Shown: positions 12,081 to 22,307, counted from the stretch's first letter. The stretch is 64,000 bases of DNA from Pontibacter anaerobius (GCF_026241195.1 NZ_JAPFQO010000008.1:186001-250000); one strand, 5' to 3'. Notes: a model not told the origin generated them from the letters alone. Program-made: numbers and translations.

Positions 12081-13724
12081 CTAATTTGCTACGCTTCGCT
12101 CTATCTCCCGCAGGTTTTCCAGCTTTTTGTTGCGCAGGAAGCCGTTAATGTCTTCGAAGTGCTCACGGATGCGTTTATTGCCAAACTCAAACACTTTAGT
12201 GGCCAGCCCGTCCAGGAAGTCCCTGTCGTGGGACACAAGTATGATCGTACCGTCAAATGCTTTCAGGGCATCTTTCAGGATATCCTTTGTTTTGATGTCC
12301 AGGTGGTTGGTAGGTTCGTCCAGTATCAGGAGGTTAACCGGTTGCATAAGCAGCTTGATCATGGCCAGGCGCGTTTTCTCGCCACCCGACAGTACCTTTA
12401 CCTTTTTCTCCACCGTTTCGCCGCTGAACATGAAGGCCCCGAGCAGGTCTTTCACCCTGGTTCTTACATCTCCGATGGCAATTTCATCAATGGTCTGGAA
12501 CACAGTCAGGCTCTCATCCAGCAGCGAGGCCTGGTTCTGGGCAAAGTACCCGATCATGCTGTTATGCCCCAGTTGCAGTTTCCCCTCATAGTCTATCTCC
12601 CCCATTATGGCTTTGATCAGGCTCGATTTTCCTTCCCCGTTCTTCCCCACAAAGGCAACTTTCTCACCGCGGTTAATGGTAAGCGAGGCATCCTTGAAAA
12701 CAGTATGGTCGCCATACTTCTTGGTAAGCTCCTCTACTATAACCGGGTAATTGCCCGAGCGCGGCGCCGGCGGGAATTTCAGGTTCAGCGCGGAGGTGTC
12801 CACCTCGTCCACCTCAATTATCTCCATTTTCTCCAGCATCTTCACCCGCGACTGCACCTGCAGCGTTTTGGAGTACGTGCCCTTGAAGCGATCTATAAAC
12901 GCCTGAATTTCGGCTATTTCTTTTTGCTGGTCCTCAAACTGCTTCTGCTGCTGCTCGCGGCGCTCTTTCCGGAGCTGCAGGTATTGGCTGTAGTTCACCT
13001 TGTAGTCGTAGATGCGGCCCATGGTCACCTCGATGGTACGGTTGGTGATGTTGTCTACAAATGTCTTGTCGTGCGAGATGACGATGACGGCCTTGGCGTT
13101 GTTCACCAGGAAATCCTCCAGCCACTGAATGGACTCGATATCGAGGTGGTTCGTGGGCTCATCGAGCAGTATAAGGTCGGGTTGCTGCAGCAGTATCTTG
13201 GCCAGCTCGATGCGCATGCGCCAGCCACCGCTAAACTCTTTGGTAGGCCGCGTCAGGTCTGCGCGGGAAAAGCCCAGGCCTTTCAGCGTTTTCTCTACCT
13301 CCGCATCATAGTTAATTTCCTCTACCGAGTAGTATTTCTCGCTTAGCTCCGACACTTGCTCAATAATGGCATAGTACTCCTCCGACTCGTAATCGGTGCG
13401 GGTCTCCAGCTCTGAGTTCAGGTGCTCCATCTGCCTTTTCATCTCCAGAATCTTGGCGAAAGCTTTGGAGGCCTCCTCAAAAACGGTACAGTCGTCGTTG
13501 GTGAGCAGGTGCTGCGGCAGGTAAGCAATCACGGCCTCTTTGGGGGCCGACACTTTGCCACGGGTTGGCTTGTTTACGCCCGCAATTATCTTTAGTAAGG
13601 TAGATTTTCCTGCCCCATTTTTACCCATCAGGGCAATCCGGTCATTCTCGTTGATGTTAAAGGTAACATTGCTGAAAAGGGCCGCCCCGTTAAACTCAAC
13701 TGCAACCGCGTCTACTGAAATCAT
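12081..13724 (-). CDS. ABC-F family ATPase (ribosome-associated type)
   Basis: A 547-residue soluble protein with two ABC domains and no membrane segments, the mark of the ABC-F class, whose members act on the ribosome in translation or antibiotic protection. Domain 1 has GKNGAGKST, SGGWRMRIELAKILL and LILLDEPTNHLD; domain 2 has GKNGEGKSS, LSGGEKTRLAMIKLL and LLILDEPTNHLD. The charged linker between them (about 235-300, RKERREQQQKQFEDQQKE) is the P-site tRNA interaction motif region. The length and spacing suit the housekeeping YdiF/Uup-like branch, but the exact subfamily cannot be fixed by eye. Monocistronic. Confidence 0.92.
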   Translation of the reverse strand: MISVDAVAVEFNGAALFSNVTFNINENDRIALMGKNGAGKSTLLKIIAGVNKPTRGKVSAPKEAVIAYLPQHLLTNDDCTVFEEASKAFAKILEMKRQMEHLNSELETRTDYESEEYYAIIEQVSELSEKYYSVEEINYDAEVEKTLKGLGFSRADLTRPTKEFSGGWRMRIELAKILLQQPDLILLDEPTNHLDIESIQWLEDFLVNNAKAVIVISHDKTFVDNITNRTIEVTMGRIYDYKVNYSQYLQLRKERREQQQKQFEDQQKEIAEIQAFIDRFKGTYSKTLQVQSRVKMLEKMEIIEVDEVDTSALNLKFPPAPRSGNYPVIVEELTKKYGDHTVFKDASLTINRGEKVAFVGKNGEGKSSLIKAIMGEIDYEGKLQLGHNSMIGYFAQNQASLLDESLTVFQTIDEIAIGDVRTRVKDLLGAFMFSGETVEKKVKVLSGGEKTRLAMIKLLMQPVNLLILDEPTNHLDIKTKDILKDALKAFDGTIILVSHDRDFLDGLATKVFEFGNKRIREHFEDINGFLRNKKLENLREIERSVAN

Positions 13725-13890
13725 AATCGTTTATTTTTAAGGCTGCAAAGATACTAGATATTTCTGCGTATGTATCAGAACTTTAAAACAAGAATAAAGT
13801 ATGGCAGGCGCAAAGCCTCAGGCTCTATACTTACCTGATAAAGCGTTTGCGTATACTTTGCTCTAAACAGTACAGCCGGAAGGGTATAAA

Positions 13891-13921
13891 AAAACCAGAC
13901 TGGATCTTCCGGTCTGGTTTT
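13891..13921 (-). terminator. terminator of the probable outer-membrane protein gene
   Basis: AAAACCAGAC (13891-13900) and GTCTGGTTTT (13912-13921) form a perfect stem ending in T on both strands, 25 bases past the stop of the minus-strand gene. Confidence 0.8.
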
Positions 13922-13945
13922 AAAGTATAAACTACTGAGTTGTTT

Positions 13946-14536
13946 CTAAAAGCGCTTGCCGAGGCCAATGCCGACAGAGAAGGTATCGTAGGCGTTTTTG
14001 CGGTTATCGTAGAAAACAGTGGGGGCAACATCCCAATGCCTTCCCAGCTCAATTTCATACTCCACGCCGCCGCGCACCACAAACAGGTTCTCCTCTTTCT
14101 CAAACTCTATGCCCGGACCTGCCAGCAGCACCAGCCCTTTCCAGGGTTTCCAAAGCGCATCTAGGGTTAGCAGCAGCGGTGTTTCTCTTTCCAGAATTCG
14201 GGAGTCTCCGCGCTCCACCTCAAAATTAATCAGTTCCAGGTCGTTATGCGAGCCTATCCCCCACTTATCGTTAAACCAGTACTCCACATCCAGCCCCAGG
14301 GAAGGGACGATCAGCGTTTCCTTGCCCTCAGAAGTATGGGTGGCGATGTAGGTATGGTACATGACCGCGCTTACCCTCCAGGGTTTAAAAGTATGAATTG
14401 GTTCAGCCGCGCTGCTTTCTGTGTGGTGCTGGGCTGGCGCAGTATAGGCGGAGAAGAAAAGAATGACGAACAAAACCCATACTTTAATCAGAGCAGGATA
14501 GGTGCCGCTATACTTTAAGGAAGTTATTTTCATCAT
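13946..14536 (-). CDS. secreted or outer-membrane protein of unknown function, probable beta-barrel
   Basis: A 196-residue protein. A hydrophobic N-terminus (VWVLFVILFFSAYTAPAQ) looks like a signal peptide cleaved after AQ, about residue 36. The rest alternates polar and aromatic residues in strand-like blocks (SAVMYHTYIATHTS, LGLDVEYWFNDKWGIGSHND, GGVEYEIELGRHWDVAPTVFYD) and ends in SVGIGLGKRF, a C-terminal Phe typical of small outer-membrane barrels. Start could be M1 or M2. No specific family is recognised. It is flanked by its own terminator and a divergent ABC ATPase operon. Confidence 0.7.
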   Translation of the reverse strand: MMKITSLKYSGTYPALIKVWVLFVILFFSAYTAPAQHHTESSAAEPIHTFKPWRVSAVMYHTYIATHTSEGKETLIVPSLGLDVEYWFNDKWGIGSHNDLELINFEVERGDSRILERETPLLLTLDALWKPWKGLVLLAGPGIEFEKEENLFVVRGGVEYEIELGRHWDVAPTVFYDNRKNAYDTFSVGIGLGKRF

Positions 14537-14892
14537 ATCGGTCTAGAGATGTAAATGCGTTATCCTACAAAAGTAACGCAGAAGCTCCTGCCGTTTTGTG
14601 ACATTAGTTACAGAGCCAAAACTACCGCGCTATACCACTGTATATTTGCCTGACCGTCTCCTTTTATCTTTCTGCGTAAGTATAAAAGCTAAAATAGCTT
14701 TACCTTTACAGGCTGTTTCGGGCGCCTTCAGGCAAGTTGCGTTACGCAGGACGTTACAGGATGAAACATACTTATGGAGGCCCGTGTACTTTTTGCTATC
14801 TCTTACTATTTACCGTTAACCTCACATAGTTTAAAACCGCAGCTTCCCCTGCCAGGCAACCTGGTTAAACTATCAAGCCTTTCTTTAAAAGT
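14537..14892. other. divergent promoter region
   Basis: 356 bases between divergent genes, without a credible gene. It should hold promoters for both directions; no clear element was identified. Confidence 0.4.
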
Positions 14893-15876
14893 ATGACCTT
14901 TTTAAACGTATCCGGAATCCGTGTAGAGGAAGCGGGTAAAACAGTGCTGCAAGACATTAGCTTTACACAGCAGGAGTTTCAGAAAGTGGCCATCTCCGGC
15001 GAAACGGGTTCGGGCAAGAGTACTTTGCTCAAAACCATTGCCGGCCTGGTGCAGCCAACCGCCGGGCAGGTGCAGTTTGAAGGGGAAACCGTGATCGGCC
15101 CGGCCGACAAACTGGTGCCGGGGCACCCGGGCATCGCCTACCTCTCGCAGCACTTTGAGTTGCCCCACTCCCTGCGCGTGGAACAGGTGCTGCGCTATGC
15201 CAACACCCTAACCGATGAGGAAGCCGGATTTCTCTACGACATTTGCCGTGTGAGCCACCTGCTGCCGCGCAAAACAAACCAGCTGTCGGGCGGCGAGCGC
15301 CAACGCATCGCCATGGCGCGCCTGCTTAGCACTTCGCCCCAACTGCTCCTGCTGGACGAGCCCTTCTCCAACCTGGACACGGCACACAAGAACATCCTCA
15401 AAGCCGTTATCCGCGACATCAGCGAGGAACTGGCCATAACCTGCACCCTGATCTCCCACGACCCGCACGACACGCTTTCGTGGGCAGACGAGATCCTGGT
15501 GCTGCAGGAAGGCAAACTGATACAGCAAGGCACGCCGGAGCAGATTTACAAACAGCCGGTAAACGAGTATGCCGCCGCGCTTTTCGGGAGCTATAACCGC
15601 CTCAGCAAGGCAGGCACCGCCGCCTTTTCGCGCCTGCTCGGCATCAGCACCAACGGTAAAGACATGCTGGTGCGCCCTGAGAGCTTTAAGTTAAGCCCTG
15701 CAGGCAACAAGGCGCTTACCGGAGAAGTAAACAGCATAGGCTTCTTTGGCAGTTTTTATGAGCTGGAGGTGCAGCTTCCGGAGGGTGCGGTTTACGTAAG
15801 AACAACTGAGGGCCACTACTCGCCAGGCGACACCGTGCAGGTTAGCGTATCGCCGGAGGATGTATGGCATATTTAA
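14893..15876 (+). CDS. ABC transporter ATP-binding protein with C-terminal TOBE-like domain
   Basis: A 327-residue ATPase of the importer (PotA/CysA/MalK-like) kind. Walker A is GETGSGKST (about 36-44), Q-loop YLSQHFELPHS, signature LSGGERQRIAMARLL, Walker B LLLLDEPFSNLD and H-loop LISHDPHD. After residue 240 comes a TOBE-like beta domain (LVRPESFKLSPAG, VNSIGFFGSFYELEVQL). No permease or binding protein lies nearby; the gene ends 16 bases before the acyl-CoA ligase gene, so the two are probably one operon. The transported substrate is unknown. Confidence 0.9.
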   Translation: MTFLNVSGIRVEEAGKTVLQDISFTQQEFQKVAISGETGSGKSTLLKTIAGLVQPTAGQVQFEGETVIGPADKLVPGHPGIAYLSQHFELPHSLRVEQVLRYANTLTDEEAGFLYDICRVSHLLPRKTNQLSGGERQRIAMARLLSTSPQLLLLDEPFSNLDTAHKNILKAVIRDISEELAITCTLISHDPHDTLSWADEILVLQEGKLIQQGTPEQIYKQPVNEYAAALFGSYNRLSKAGTAAFSRLLGISTNGKDMLVRPESFKLSPAGNKALTGEVNSIGFFGSFYELEVQLPEGAVYVRTTEGHYSPGDTVQVSVSPEDVWHI

Positions 15877-15892
15877 GTATGAATAGTGATTG

Positions 15893-17707
15893 ATGCAAAC
15901 CAAGAATAAGGTGCCAATGGGCGAGCCGAAGCTACTGTTCGACTGCCTTAGCTACCAGTTGGAGCATTTCCCGCTGGAGGATATGTTTTGTTCCAAGGAA
16001 AGTGGCGCCTGGCGCAAGTATAGCACCCAGGAAGTACAGCAGAAGGTGAACCAGTTGAGCGCGGGCCTGCTCGCGCTGGGCATCTCCAGGGGCGACGGTA
16101 CAACCGAAGGCAGAGACAAGGTTGCCATTATCAGCCAAAACTGCCCCGAGTGGATGCTCGCGGACATGGCCATTCAGCAGATAGGCGCTGTCTCGGTGCC
16201 CGTTTACCCGAACATCAACAACAACGAGCTACAGTTTATACTTCAGGACGCCGGCGTAAAAATGGTTTTCGTGGGCGATGAGGCCCTTTACCAGAAACTG
16301 GGCAGTATCCTGCACGCTTTGCCCGACCTGGAGGAAATCTATACTTTTGAACCTGTTCTGGACACGCACCTCTGGTCAGAATTGCTTCTGAACCCGACGC
16401 CTGCCGCTATGCAGCAGGTACAGCAGTGCCGCGGCCTGATTCGTGAGTCCGACCTGGCCACCATACTTTATACTTCCGGCACCACCGGAACCCCGAAGGG
16501 TGTCATGCTCTCGCACCACAATATCGTCAGCAATGTGTTCGCCAGCTCCAAGGTTATACAGGAAATCGGGGTCCGCGGGAAAAGGGCACTAAGCTTCCTG
16601 CCCCTTAACCACGCCTTCGAGCGCATGGCCACCTACTGTTATATCTACAGCGGCGTGTCGATCTACTATGCCGAGGCGGTTGAGCGGATCGGGAGCAACC
16701 TGAAGGAGGTAAAGCCGACGCTGTTCACCACAGTACCCCGCGTGCTGGAGAAAGTATACGAGAACATCGTGGCAAAAGGAAACGAGCTGACAGGCACGAA
16801 GAAGAAGCTCTTTTTCTGGGCGCTTAGACTGGCCGAGCAGTACGAAATAAACCAACCTCAGAGCGCAAGCTACAAACTACAACTGGCCCTGGCCGATAAA
16901 CTCATCTTCAGGAAGTGGCGCGAAGCCCTTGGCGGTGAGGTCAAAGCTGTTATTACCGGGGCGGCAGCCTGCCAGTTGCGCCTGCTCAGAGTATTTACGG
17001 CAGCCGGTATCGTTATTCAGGAGGGGTACGGGCTAACCGAGGCATCCCCCATCATCAGTGGTAACCGTTACAGCGAGAAGAACAGGATGTTTGGCACGGT
17101 AGGCCCCTTGCTGGAGGGCGTGGAGGTGAAAATAGCAGAAGACGGAGAAATACTCTGCAAAGGCCCCAACGTGATGATGGGCTACTACAAACGCCCTGAC
17201 CTGACCGCCGAGGTGATGGACGGGAAATGGCTGCGCACCGGCGACATCGGAACCATGGTGGACGGCAAGTTCCTGAAGATCACGGACCGGAAGAAAGAGC
17301 TTTTTAAGACCAGCGGCGGAAAGTATGTGGCCCCGCAGCCCATCGAGAACAAAATGGTGGAGAGCCATTGGATTGAGCAGATCATGGTGGTGGGTGAGAT
17401 GCAGAAGTTTGTAGGGGCCCTGATCGTGCCGGCTTTTCATGCCCTGAAAGACTGGTATACCAAACAAGGCATGCCCTACCCCGGCGACCATGTGGTGGTG
17501 AAAGACCAGCAGGTACGCGCCCTGATCAATAAATCAGTGAAGGAGTATAACCAGGACTTTAACCCCGTGGAGCAGGTGAAGAAATTCGTGCTGATGCCGC
17601 ACCAGTGGACGATTGGCGGAGGTGAGTTAACGCCCACCCTCAAAGTAAAGCGGAAAGTGATCATGGAGAAGTATGGCGACCTGATCAGATCCATGTATCC
17701 CCATTAA
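15893..17707 (+). CDS. long-chain fatty-acid-CoA ligase (AMP-forming)
   Basis: A 604-residue adenylate-forming enzyme that activates fatty acids to acyl-CoA through an acyl-AMP. Motifs are ILYTSGTTGTPKGVMLSH (P-loop), GYGLTEASPII, LRTGDIGTMVDGKFLKITDRKK (hinge) and the late lysine region ELTPTLKVKRK. The length fits the FadD15/long-chain group. A TTG at 15890 directly precedes the ATG at 15893; the ATG is chosen. It follows an ABC ATPase by 16 bases. No signal peptide; cytoplasmic or membrane-associated. Confidence 0.93.
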   Translation: MQTKNKVPMGEPKLLFDCLSYQLEHFPLEDMFCSKESGAWRKYSTQEVQQKVNQLSAGLLALGISRGDGTTEGRDKVAIISQNCPEWMLADMAIQQIGAVSVPVYPNINNNELQFILQDAGVKMVFVGDEALYQKLGSILHALPDLEEIYTFEPVLDTHLWSELLLNPTPAAMQQVQQCRGLIRESDLATILYTSGTTGTPKGVMLSHHNIVSNVFASSKVIQEIGVRGKRALSFLPLNHAFERMATYCYIYSGVSIYYAEAVERIGSNLKEVKPTLFTTVPRVLEKVYENIVAKGNELTGTKKKLFFWALRLAEQYEINQPQSASYKLQLALADKLIFRKWREALGGEVKAVITGAAACQLRLLRVFTAAGIVIQEGYGLTEASPIISGNRYSEKNRMFGTVGPLLEGVEVKIAEDGEILCKGPNVMMGYYKRPDLTAEVMDGKWLRTGDIGTMVDGKFLKITDRKKELFKTSGGKYVAPQPIENKMVESHWIEQIMVVGEMQKFVGALIVPAFHALKDWYTKQGMPYPGDHVVVKDQQVRALINKSVKEYNQDFNPVEQVKKFVLMPHQWTIGGGELTPTLKVKRKVIMEKYGDLIRSMYPH

Positions 17708-17725
17708 TGTTTCCGGGCTAAGTAT

Positions 17726-17776
17726 AACGCAGAGGGATAAAGTATGATTTGCTAGTTTATCCCTCTGCGTTATCTT
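17726..17776 (+). terminator. terminator of the ABC ATPase/acyl-CoA ligase operon
   Basis: The 16-base arms AACGCAGAGGGATAAA (17726-17741) and TTTATCCCTCTGCGTT (17756-17771) are perfect complements and are followed by ATCTTTTTA. The stem is unusually long. Confidence 0.85.
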
Positions 17777-17921
17777 TTTATACTTGCACCAGACCTGCCC
17801 ATACTTTTAAGTTTCAACTCATACATTCTGCGCACTTCCTGCCCCGCCTATACTTTATCTGAAGTATGGCGCCGCCTCATCCCACTGCTTTTTCAAAAAC
17901 AATCCCGAACTTTGGGATACG

Positions 17922-20456
17922 ATGCCTATTACGACCTTACCTGATCTACCTGTAAAAGAAGTGCTCGCCCGCCTGCTGGAGGCGCTGGAAGCAAGCAACC
18001 GCGCCGTGCTGGAAGCACCTCCGGGCGCCGGCAAAACCACGTTGGTGCCCCTGGCCCTGCTGGAGGCTGGCTGGCGCAACGATGGTAAGATACTCGTGCT
18101 GGAGCCCCGCAGGCTGGCTACCCGGGCAGCGGCAGAGCGCATGGCCGACCTGGTGGGCGACCCCGTGGGCCAAACCATCGGCTATTGGGTACGCATGGAC
18201 CATAAGGTATCTGCCAGAACAAAGGTAGAGGTGGTGACGGAAGGCATCCTGACGCGCATCATTCAGGATGACCCCGCGCTGGAGGGCATCGCCGCTATCA
18301 TTTTTGACGAGTACCACGAGCGTAATCTTCAGGCCGATCTGGGGCTTGCGCTGGCCTTGGATGCACAGGCCGTATTGCGCCCCGACCTCCGCATACTGGT
18401 GATGAGTGCCACGCTGGATGCAGGTGCCATCGGCAACTGGCTGGATGCACCTGTTATAAGCAGCGAGGGCCGTATGTTCCCGGTACAAACGCATTACCTC
18501 TCGCCGGCTGATGTGGCTGCCGCCGGCAACTATCCCGCCCAGCGGCTGGTAAACCTCGTACCCAAGGCCATCCGGACGGCGCTGCAGCAGGAAGCAGAAG
18601 GCGATATCCTTACCTTTCTGCCGGGCATGGGTGAGATCCGGAAGGTGGCCCAGCAACTGGAGGGCAAACTCTCCCCGGATGTTGAGCTGCACCTGCTGCA
18701 CGGCGACCTGCCGCTTTCCAAACAAGTAGCCGCCATTCAGCCATCTCCCCAGAAAAAACGCAAGGTAGTTTTAGCCACGAGTATAGCCGAAACCAGCTTA
18801 ACCATTGAGGGAGTCCGGATTGTAATTGACGGGGGCTTTGCCCGCGTACCGAAGTTCGTGCCACGCACAGGCCTTACCACACTCGCCACGGTGCCGGTGT
18901 CGCAGGCCGGAGCCGACCAACGGCGTGGACGCGCAGGCAGGCTTGGACCGGGTGTTTGCTACCGCTTATGGTCTGCGGCAGACCAGCTGCAGCTGCCCGA
19001 GCGCCAGGACCCGGAGATATTTGATGCAGACCTATCGGGGCTGATGCTGGAGCTGGCACTTTGGGGGGTGCAAGATGCCGCTACCCTCAAATGGCTCGAT
19101 ACACCCCCTGCCGCCGCTTTGTCGCTGGCGAAAGACCTGCTCCTGCGCCTGCAGGCCATCAATTCTGCCGGTAAACCCACCACGCACGGCAAAGCACTCG
19201 CCTCTTTGGGAATGCACCCGCGCCTGGGCCACCTGGTTATGCGCGGACATGAGTTGGGGATAGGCGCCACAGCCTGTGCCCTGGCGGCCATACTTTCGGA
19301 GCGCGACATACTAAAATCCCAGCAATTATCCTGGGGAGAAGGGTTGCCTGACCTGCAGTTGCGCCTAGAACTGCTGGCCGGTAAGCGCCCCCCTACGCCA
19401 GGCTTTGTGCTGGATGAAAATGCGCTTCGGCGTGTGAAAGAACAGGCGCAGAACCTCCGCCAACGGCTCCGGGAAACGGATGCAAGTTTAAATCCAGAAA
19501 TGGCAGGCTTACTCACCGCTTTGGCCTACCCAGACCGTATTGCGCAGCGCGAAACCTCGGGGCGTGTGCGACTGGTATCGGGGCAGCGGGCAATCCTGGC
19601 CACAGAGCTTTTCGGCGAAGCGGACTTTTACAGTATAGCGCACCTGGACCTGGGCAAGCAGCCCCGTATACTTCTGGCCGCCCCCCTGGCTAAGTCAGAC
19701 TTGCTGAAGCATTTTCCGGAGCAAATAGAAGCCACACAGGAAGTACGTTTGAATGAGGCAACGGCACAGGTGGTGGCCAGAAAGATAACAAAGCTGGGAG
19801 CACTGGTTCTGGAAGAGTCCAACATCTCTAAACCGAACCCTGAGCAGGTAGCTGAGGCACTGTTGCAGGCGCTGCGCGGGAAAGGAGTAGAAAGATTGCC
19901 TTGGACTAAAGAGGCTTCCGCGATACGCCAGCGGCTTGCCTTCCTGCACGAGCTGGAGCCCCAGAACTGGCCCGACGTGTCGGATGTGGCTTTGGCAGAA
20001 AATATGGAAGTATGGCTCGCCCCGCACCTGTACGGACTTCGCTCTCTGGACCAGGTAGCGCGGCTAGACTTAGGTGAGATACTGCTCTCTGACCTTAATT
20101 GGGAGCAGCGCCAGGAAATGGACAGGCTGGCCCCCTCGCACCTGCAGGTACCCAGCGGCTCGCGCATAACCCTGGATTACTCCGATGTTGCCGCGCCTGT
20201 GCTGGCGGTGCGCCTGCAGGAGGTATTCGGGCTGCTGGATACACCCAGGATAGGCGGTGGCAAAGTGCCGCTGCTCCTGCACCTGCTCTCCCCTGCCTCA
20301 CGCCCGGTACAGGTCACCCGCGACCTGCGCAGCTTCTGGAGCAACGGTTATTTTGAGGTGCGCAAAGACCTGCGCGGCCGCTATCCCAAACACCACTGGC
20401 CCGATGATCCCTTAGCAGCACCCCCAACCCGGGGAACGAAGAAAAGGCCGGGGTAA
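17922..20456 (+). CDS. hrpB: ATP-dependent helicase HrpB, copy 1
   Basis: An 844-residue DEAH/RHA-type helicase. Motif I is APPGAGKTT, motif II DEYH (usually DEFH in HrpB) in IIFDEYHERNLQADL, motif III MSATLD, motif VI QRRGRAGRLGPG; the helicase-associated and HrpB C-terminal domains follow, ending with YPKHHWPDDPLAAPPTRGTKK, which matches the usual HrpB tail. The precise substrate of HrpB is poorly known in any bacterium. Full length compared with about 810-850 for the family. A second, different hrpB lies on the minus strand at 25.5-27.9 kb. The ATG at 17922 gives MPITTLPDLPVKEVL, a normal start. Confidence 0.94.
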   Translation: MPITTLPDLPVKEVLARLLEALEASNRAVLEAPPGAGKTTLVPLALLEAGWRNDGKILVLEPRRLATRAAAERMADLVGDPVGQTIGYWVRMDHKVSARTKVEVVTEGILTRIIQDDPALEGIAAIIFDEYHERNLQADLGLALALDAQAVLRPDLRILVMSATLDAGAIGNWLDAPVISSEGRMFPVQTHYLSPADVAAAGNYPAQRLVNLVPKAIRTALQQEAEGDILTFLPGMGEIRKVAQQLEGKLSPDVELHLLHGDLPLSKQVAAIQPSPQKKRKVVLATSIAETSLTIEGVRIVIDGGFARVPKFVPRTGLTTLATVPVSQAGADQRRGRAGRLGPGVCYRLWSAADQLQLPERQDPEIFDADLSGLMLELALWGVQDAATLKWLDTPPAAALSLAKDLLLRLQAINSAGKPTTHGKALASLGMHPRLGHLVMRGHELGIGATACALAAILSERDILKSQQLSWGEGLPDLQLRLELLAGKRPPTPGFVLDENALRRVKEQAQNLRQRLRETDASLNPEMAGLLTALAYPDRIAQRETSGRVRLVSGQRAILATELFGEADFYSIAHLDLGKQPRILLAAPLAKSDLLKHFPEQIEATQEVRLNEATAQVVARKITKLGALVLEESNISKPNPEQVAEALLQALRGKGVERLPWTKEASAIRQRLAFLHELEPQNWPDVSDVALAENMEVWLAPHLYGLRSLDQVARLDLGEILLSDLNWEQRQEMDRLAPSHLQVPSGSRITLDYSDVAAPVLAVRLQEVFGLLDTPRIGGGKVPLLLHLLSPASRPVQVTRDLRSFWSNGYFEVRKDLRGRYPKHHWPDDPLAAPPTRGTKKRPG

Positions 20457-20852
20457 ACAGTTGCTCGCTCAAACTCTGCCTGCCTTTTCGTATGTGGTTC
20501 TTGCTATGGCTTGCTGGATTACCTTTTTAATAACTTGTTTCCAACCTATGCTTGAAAATCTGCACAACTCCATTTTTGCTTAATAAGATGTTCAGTAGCA
20601 AAGGATCATGGAAACCCAAATGATGAAAGGTAAACGAGCAGAACCAGTTTTTAAACTGCTGCATACTTTATACTATACTTCCCCCTTCCTATATAGCCTC
20701 CTGAGAGACACACTCCTTTTCAAAGTAGCCTAACCTTTTTACCAAAGGTATTATCGTAGTTTTCGGGAAATTTCCTTTATTTTTAGGGACGGAATCAATT
20801 GTCCAAAGCAAAGTATAGTTAATTAAAGGAAAATTTCAGCTTTCTCTCCCTC
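20457..20852. other. gene-free spacer before the symporter gene
   Basis: 396 AT-rich bases with no credible gene and no obvious terminator for hrpB. It should contain the promoter of the symporter gene. Confidence 0.4.
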
Positions 20853-22307
20853 ATGGAAAACCTCATCTCTTCAATCAACGATATTGTCTGGAGCAATGCC
20901 CTCATTATACTTTGCCTCGGGGCAGGGATCTATTTTTCAGTCGTTACTAAGTTCCTACAGGTTCGCTACATTCGCGAAATGCTGCGCCTGCTCTTTAACG
21001 GCCAATCGTCTCAAAAAGGCATCAGCTCTTTTCAGGCTTTTACCGTTGCCATTGCCGGCCGTGTAGGCACGGGTAATATTGCAGGGGTGGCCACAGCCAT
21101 TGCCATGGGCGGGCCGGGCGCCGTGTTCTGGATGTGGGTGATCGCCTTCCTGGGCAGTTCTTCTGCCTTTATAGAAGCTACCTTGGGCCAAATTTACAAG
21201 CAGGTGAAAGACGGGGAGTACAGAGGTGGTCCGGCGTACTATATCGAGAAAGGACTGGGCGTAAAGTGGTATGCCGTTGTTTTTGCGGTAGCTACCATTG
21301 TAAGTATGGCTCTATTCTTACCAGGCGTACAGAGCAATAGCATCGCTTCTAGTGTAAATACAGCTTTTGACATACCTGTGGCCGTTACAGGCGGCGCCGT
21401 AACAGCCGTTCTGGCCCTTATTATTATGGGAGGCGTTAAGCGGATCGGCAAGGTAGCGGAAGTGGCCGTTCCGTTTATGGCTGGTGCATATATCCTCATG
21501 ACTGTCATCATCATCGCCATGAATATTTCGGAAGTGCCGGCCGTTATCAGCCTTATCTTCCGTTCCGCGTTTGATATCGAGCCTGCTTTTGCCGGCGTGT
21601 TCGGTATGGCTATCTCCTGGGGTGTGAAGCGTGGCATTTACTCCAACGAGGCCGGACAGGGTACTGCACCGCACGCTGCGGCGGCGGCAGAGGTAAGCCA
21701 CCCGGCCAAGCAGGGACTGGTACAGGCGTTTTCAGTGTACGTAGACACCATGTTTGTTTGCACCGCAACCGCCTTTATGATCCTGTTTACCGGTCAGTAT
21801 AACGTGGTGAACCCGGAGGGAGGCTTTATCGTGGAGAACCTGCCGGGCGTATCGTTTGGCCCGGAGTACACGCAGATGGCAGTAAATACCTATTTCCCTT
21901 CGCTGGGCAGCGGCTTTGTGGCCGTTTCGCTGTTGCTTTTCGCTTTCACCACCATCATGGCCTATTATTATATTGCGGAAACAAACCTCAGCTACCTGAA
22001 CACCAAAGGCAACAAATGGATGATTTGGGTACTGCGGGCACTCATACTGGCGGCAACTTTCTACGGGTCCATCAAAACAGCAGAATCTGCCTGGATGCTG
22101 GGCGATATCGGTGTAGGCATCATGGCCTGGCTGAACGTGGTGGCCATCATACTTTTGCGCAAGCCAGCCCTTCGCGCCCTACGCGACTACCAGGCCCAGC
22201 GCGCAGCCGGCCTCGACCCTGTGTTTAACCCTTCTGCGATAGGAATTGAGAACGCAGAGGAATGGAACGAGGATGTGCAGGAGGACAAAGCCCTGCAGGC
22301 AGTATAA
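20853..22307 (+). CDS. alanine/amino-acid:sodium symporter (AGCS family)
   Basis: A 484-residue inner-membrane protein that imports alanine or a related amino acid with sodium. The family signature is clear: AGRVGTGNIAGVATAIAMGG followed by PGAVFWMW near residues 69-98, and SNEAGQGTAPHAAAAAEVSHP near 268-288. About ten to eleven hydrophobic segments are visible. Length and start (MENLISSINDIVWSNALIILCLGAGIYFS) match AlsT/DagA. Substrate by homology: alanine or glycine. Monocistronic with a strong terminator. Confidence 0.96.
   Translation: MENLISSINDIVWSNALIILCLGAGIYFSVVTKFLQVRYIREMLRLLFNGQSSQKGISSFQAFTVAIAGRVGTGNIAGVATAIAMGGPGAVFWMWVIAFLGSSSAFIEATLGQIYKQVKDGEYRGGPAYYIEKGLGVKWYAVVFAVATIVSMALFLPGVQSNSIASSVNTAFDIPVAVTGGAVTAVLALIIMGGVKRIGKVAEVAVPFMAGAYILMTVIIIAMNISEVPAVISLIFRSAFDIEPAFAGVFGMAISWGVKRGIYSNEAGQGTAPHAAAAAEVSHPAKQGLVQAFSVYVDTMFVCTATAFMILFTGQYNVVNPEGGFIVENLPGVSFGPEYTQMAVNTYFPSLGSGFVAVSLLLFAFTTIMAYYYIAETNLSYLNTKGNKWMIWVLRALILAATFYGSIKTAESAWMLGDIGVGIMAWLNVVAIILLRKPALRALRDYQAQRAAGLDPVFNPSAIGIENAEEWNEDVQEDKALQAV

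Noticed and set aside
12159-13346. 395-codon frame opposite the ABC-F gene
   Set aside because: It lies antisense to a gene with complete ABC motifs, and its composition follows from the codon bias of that gene.
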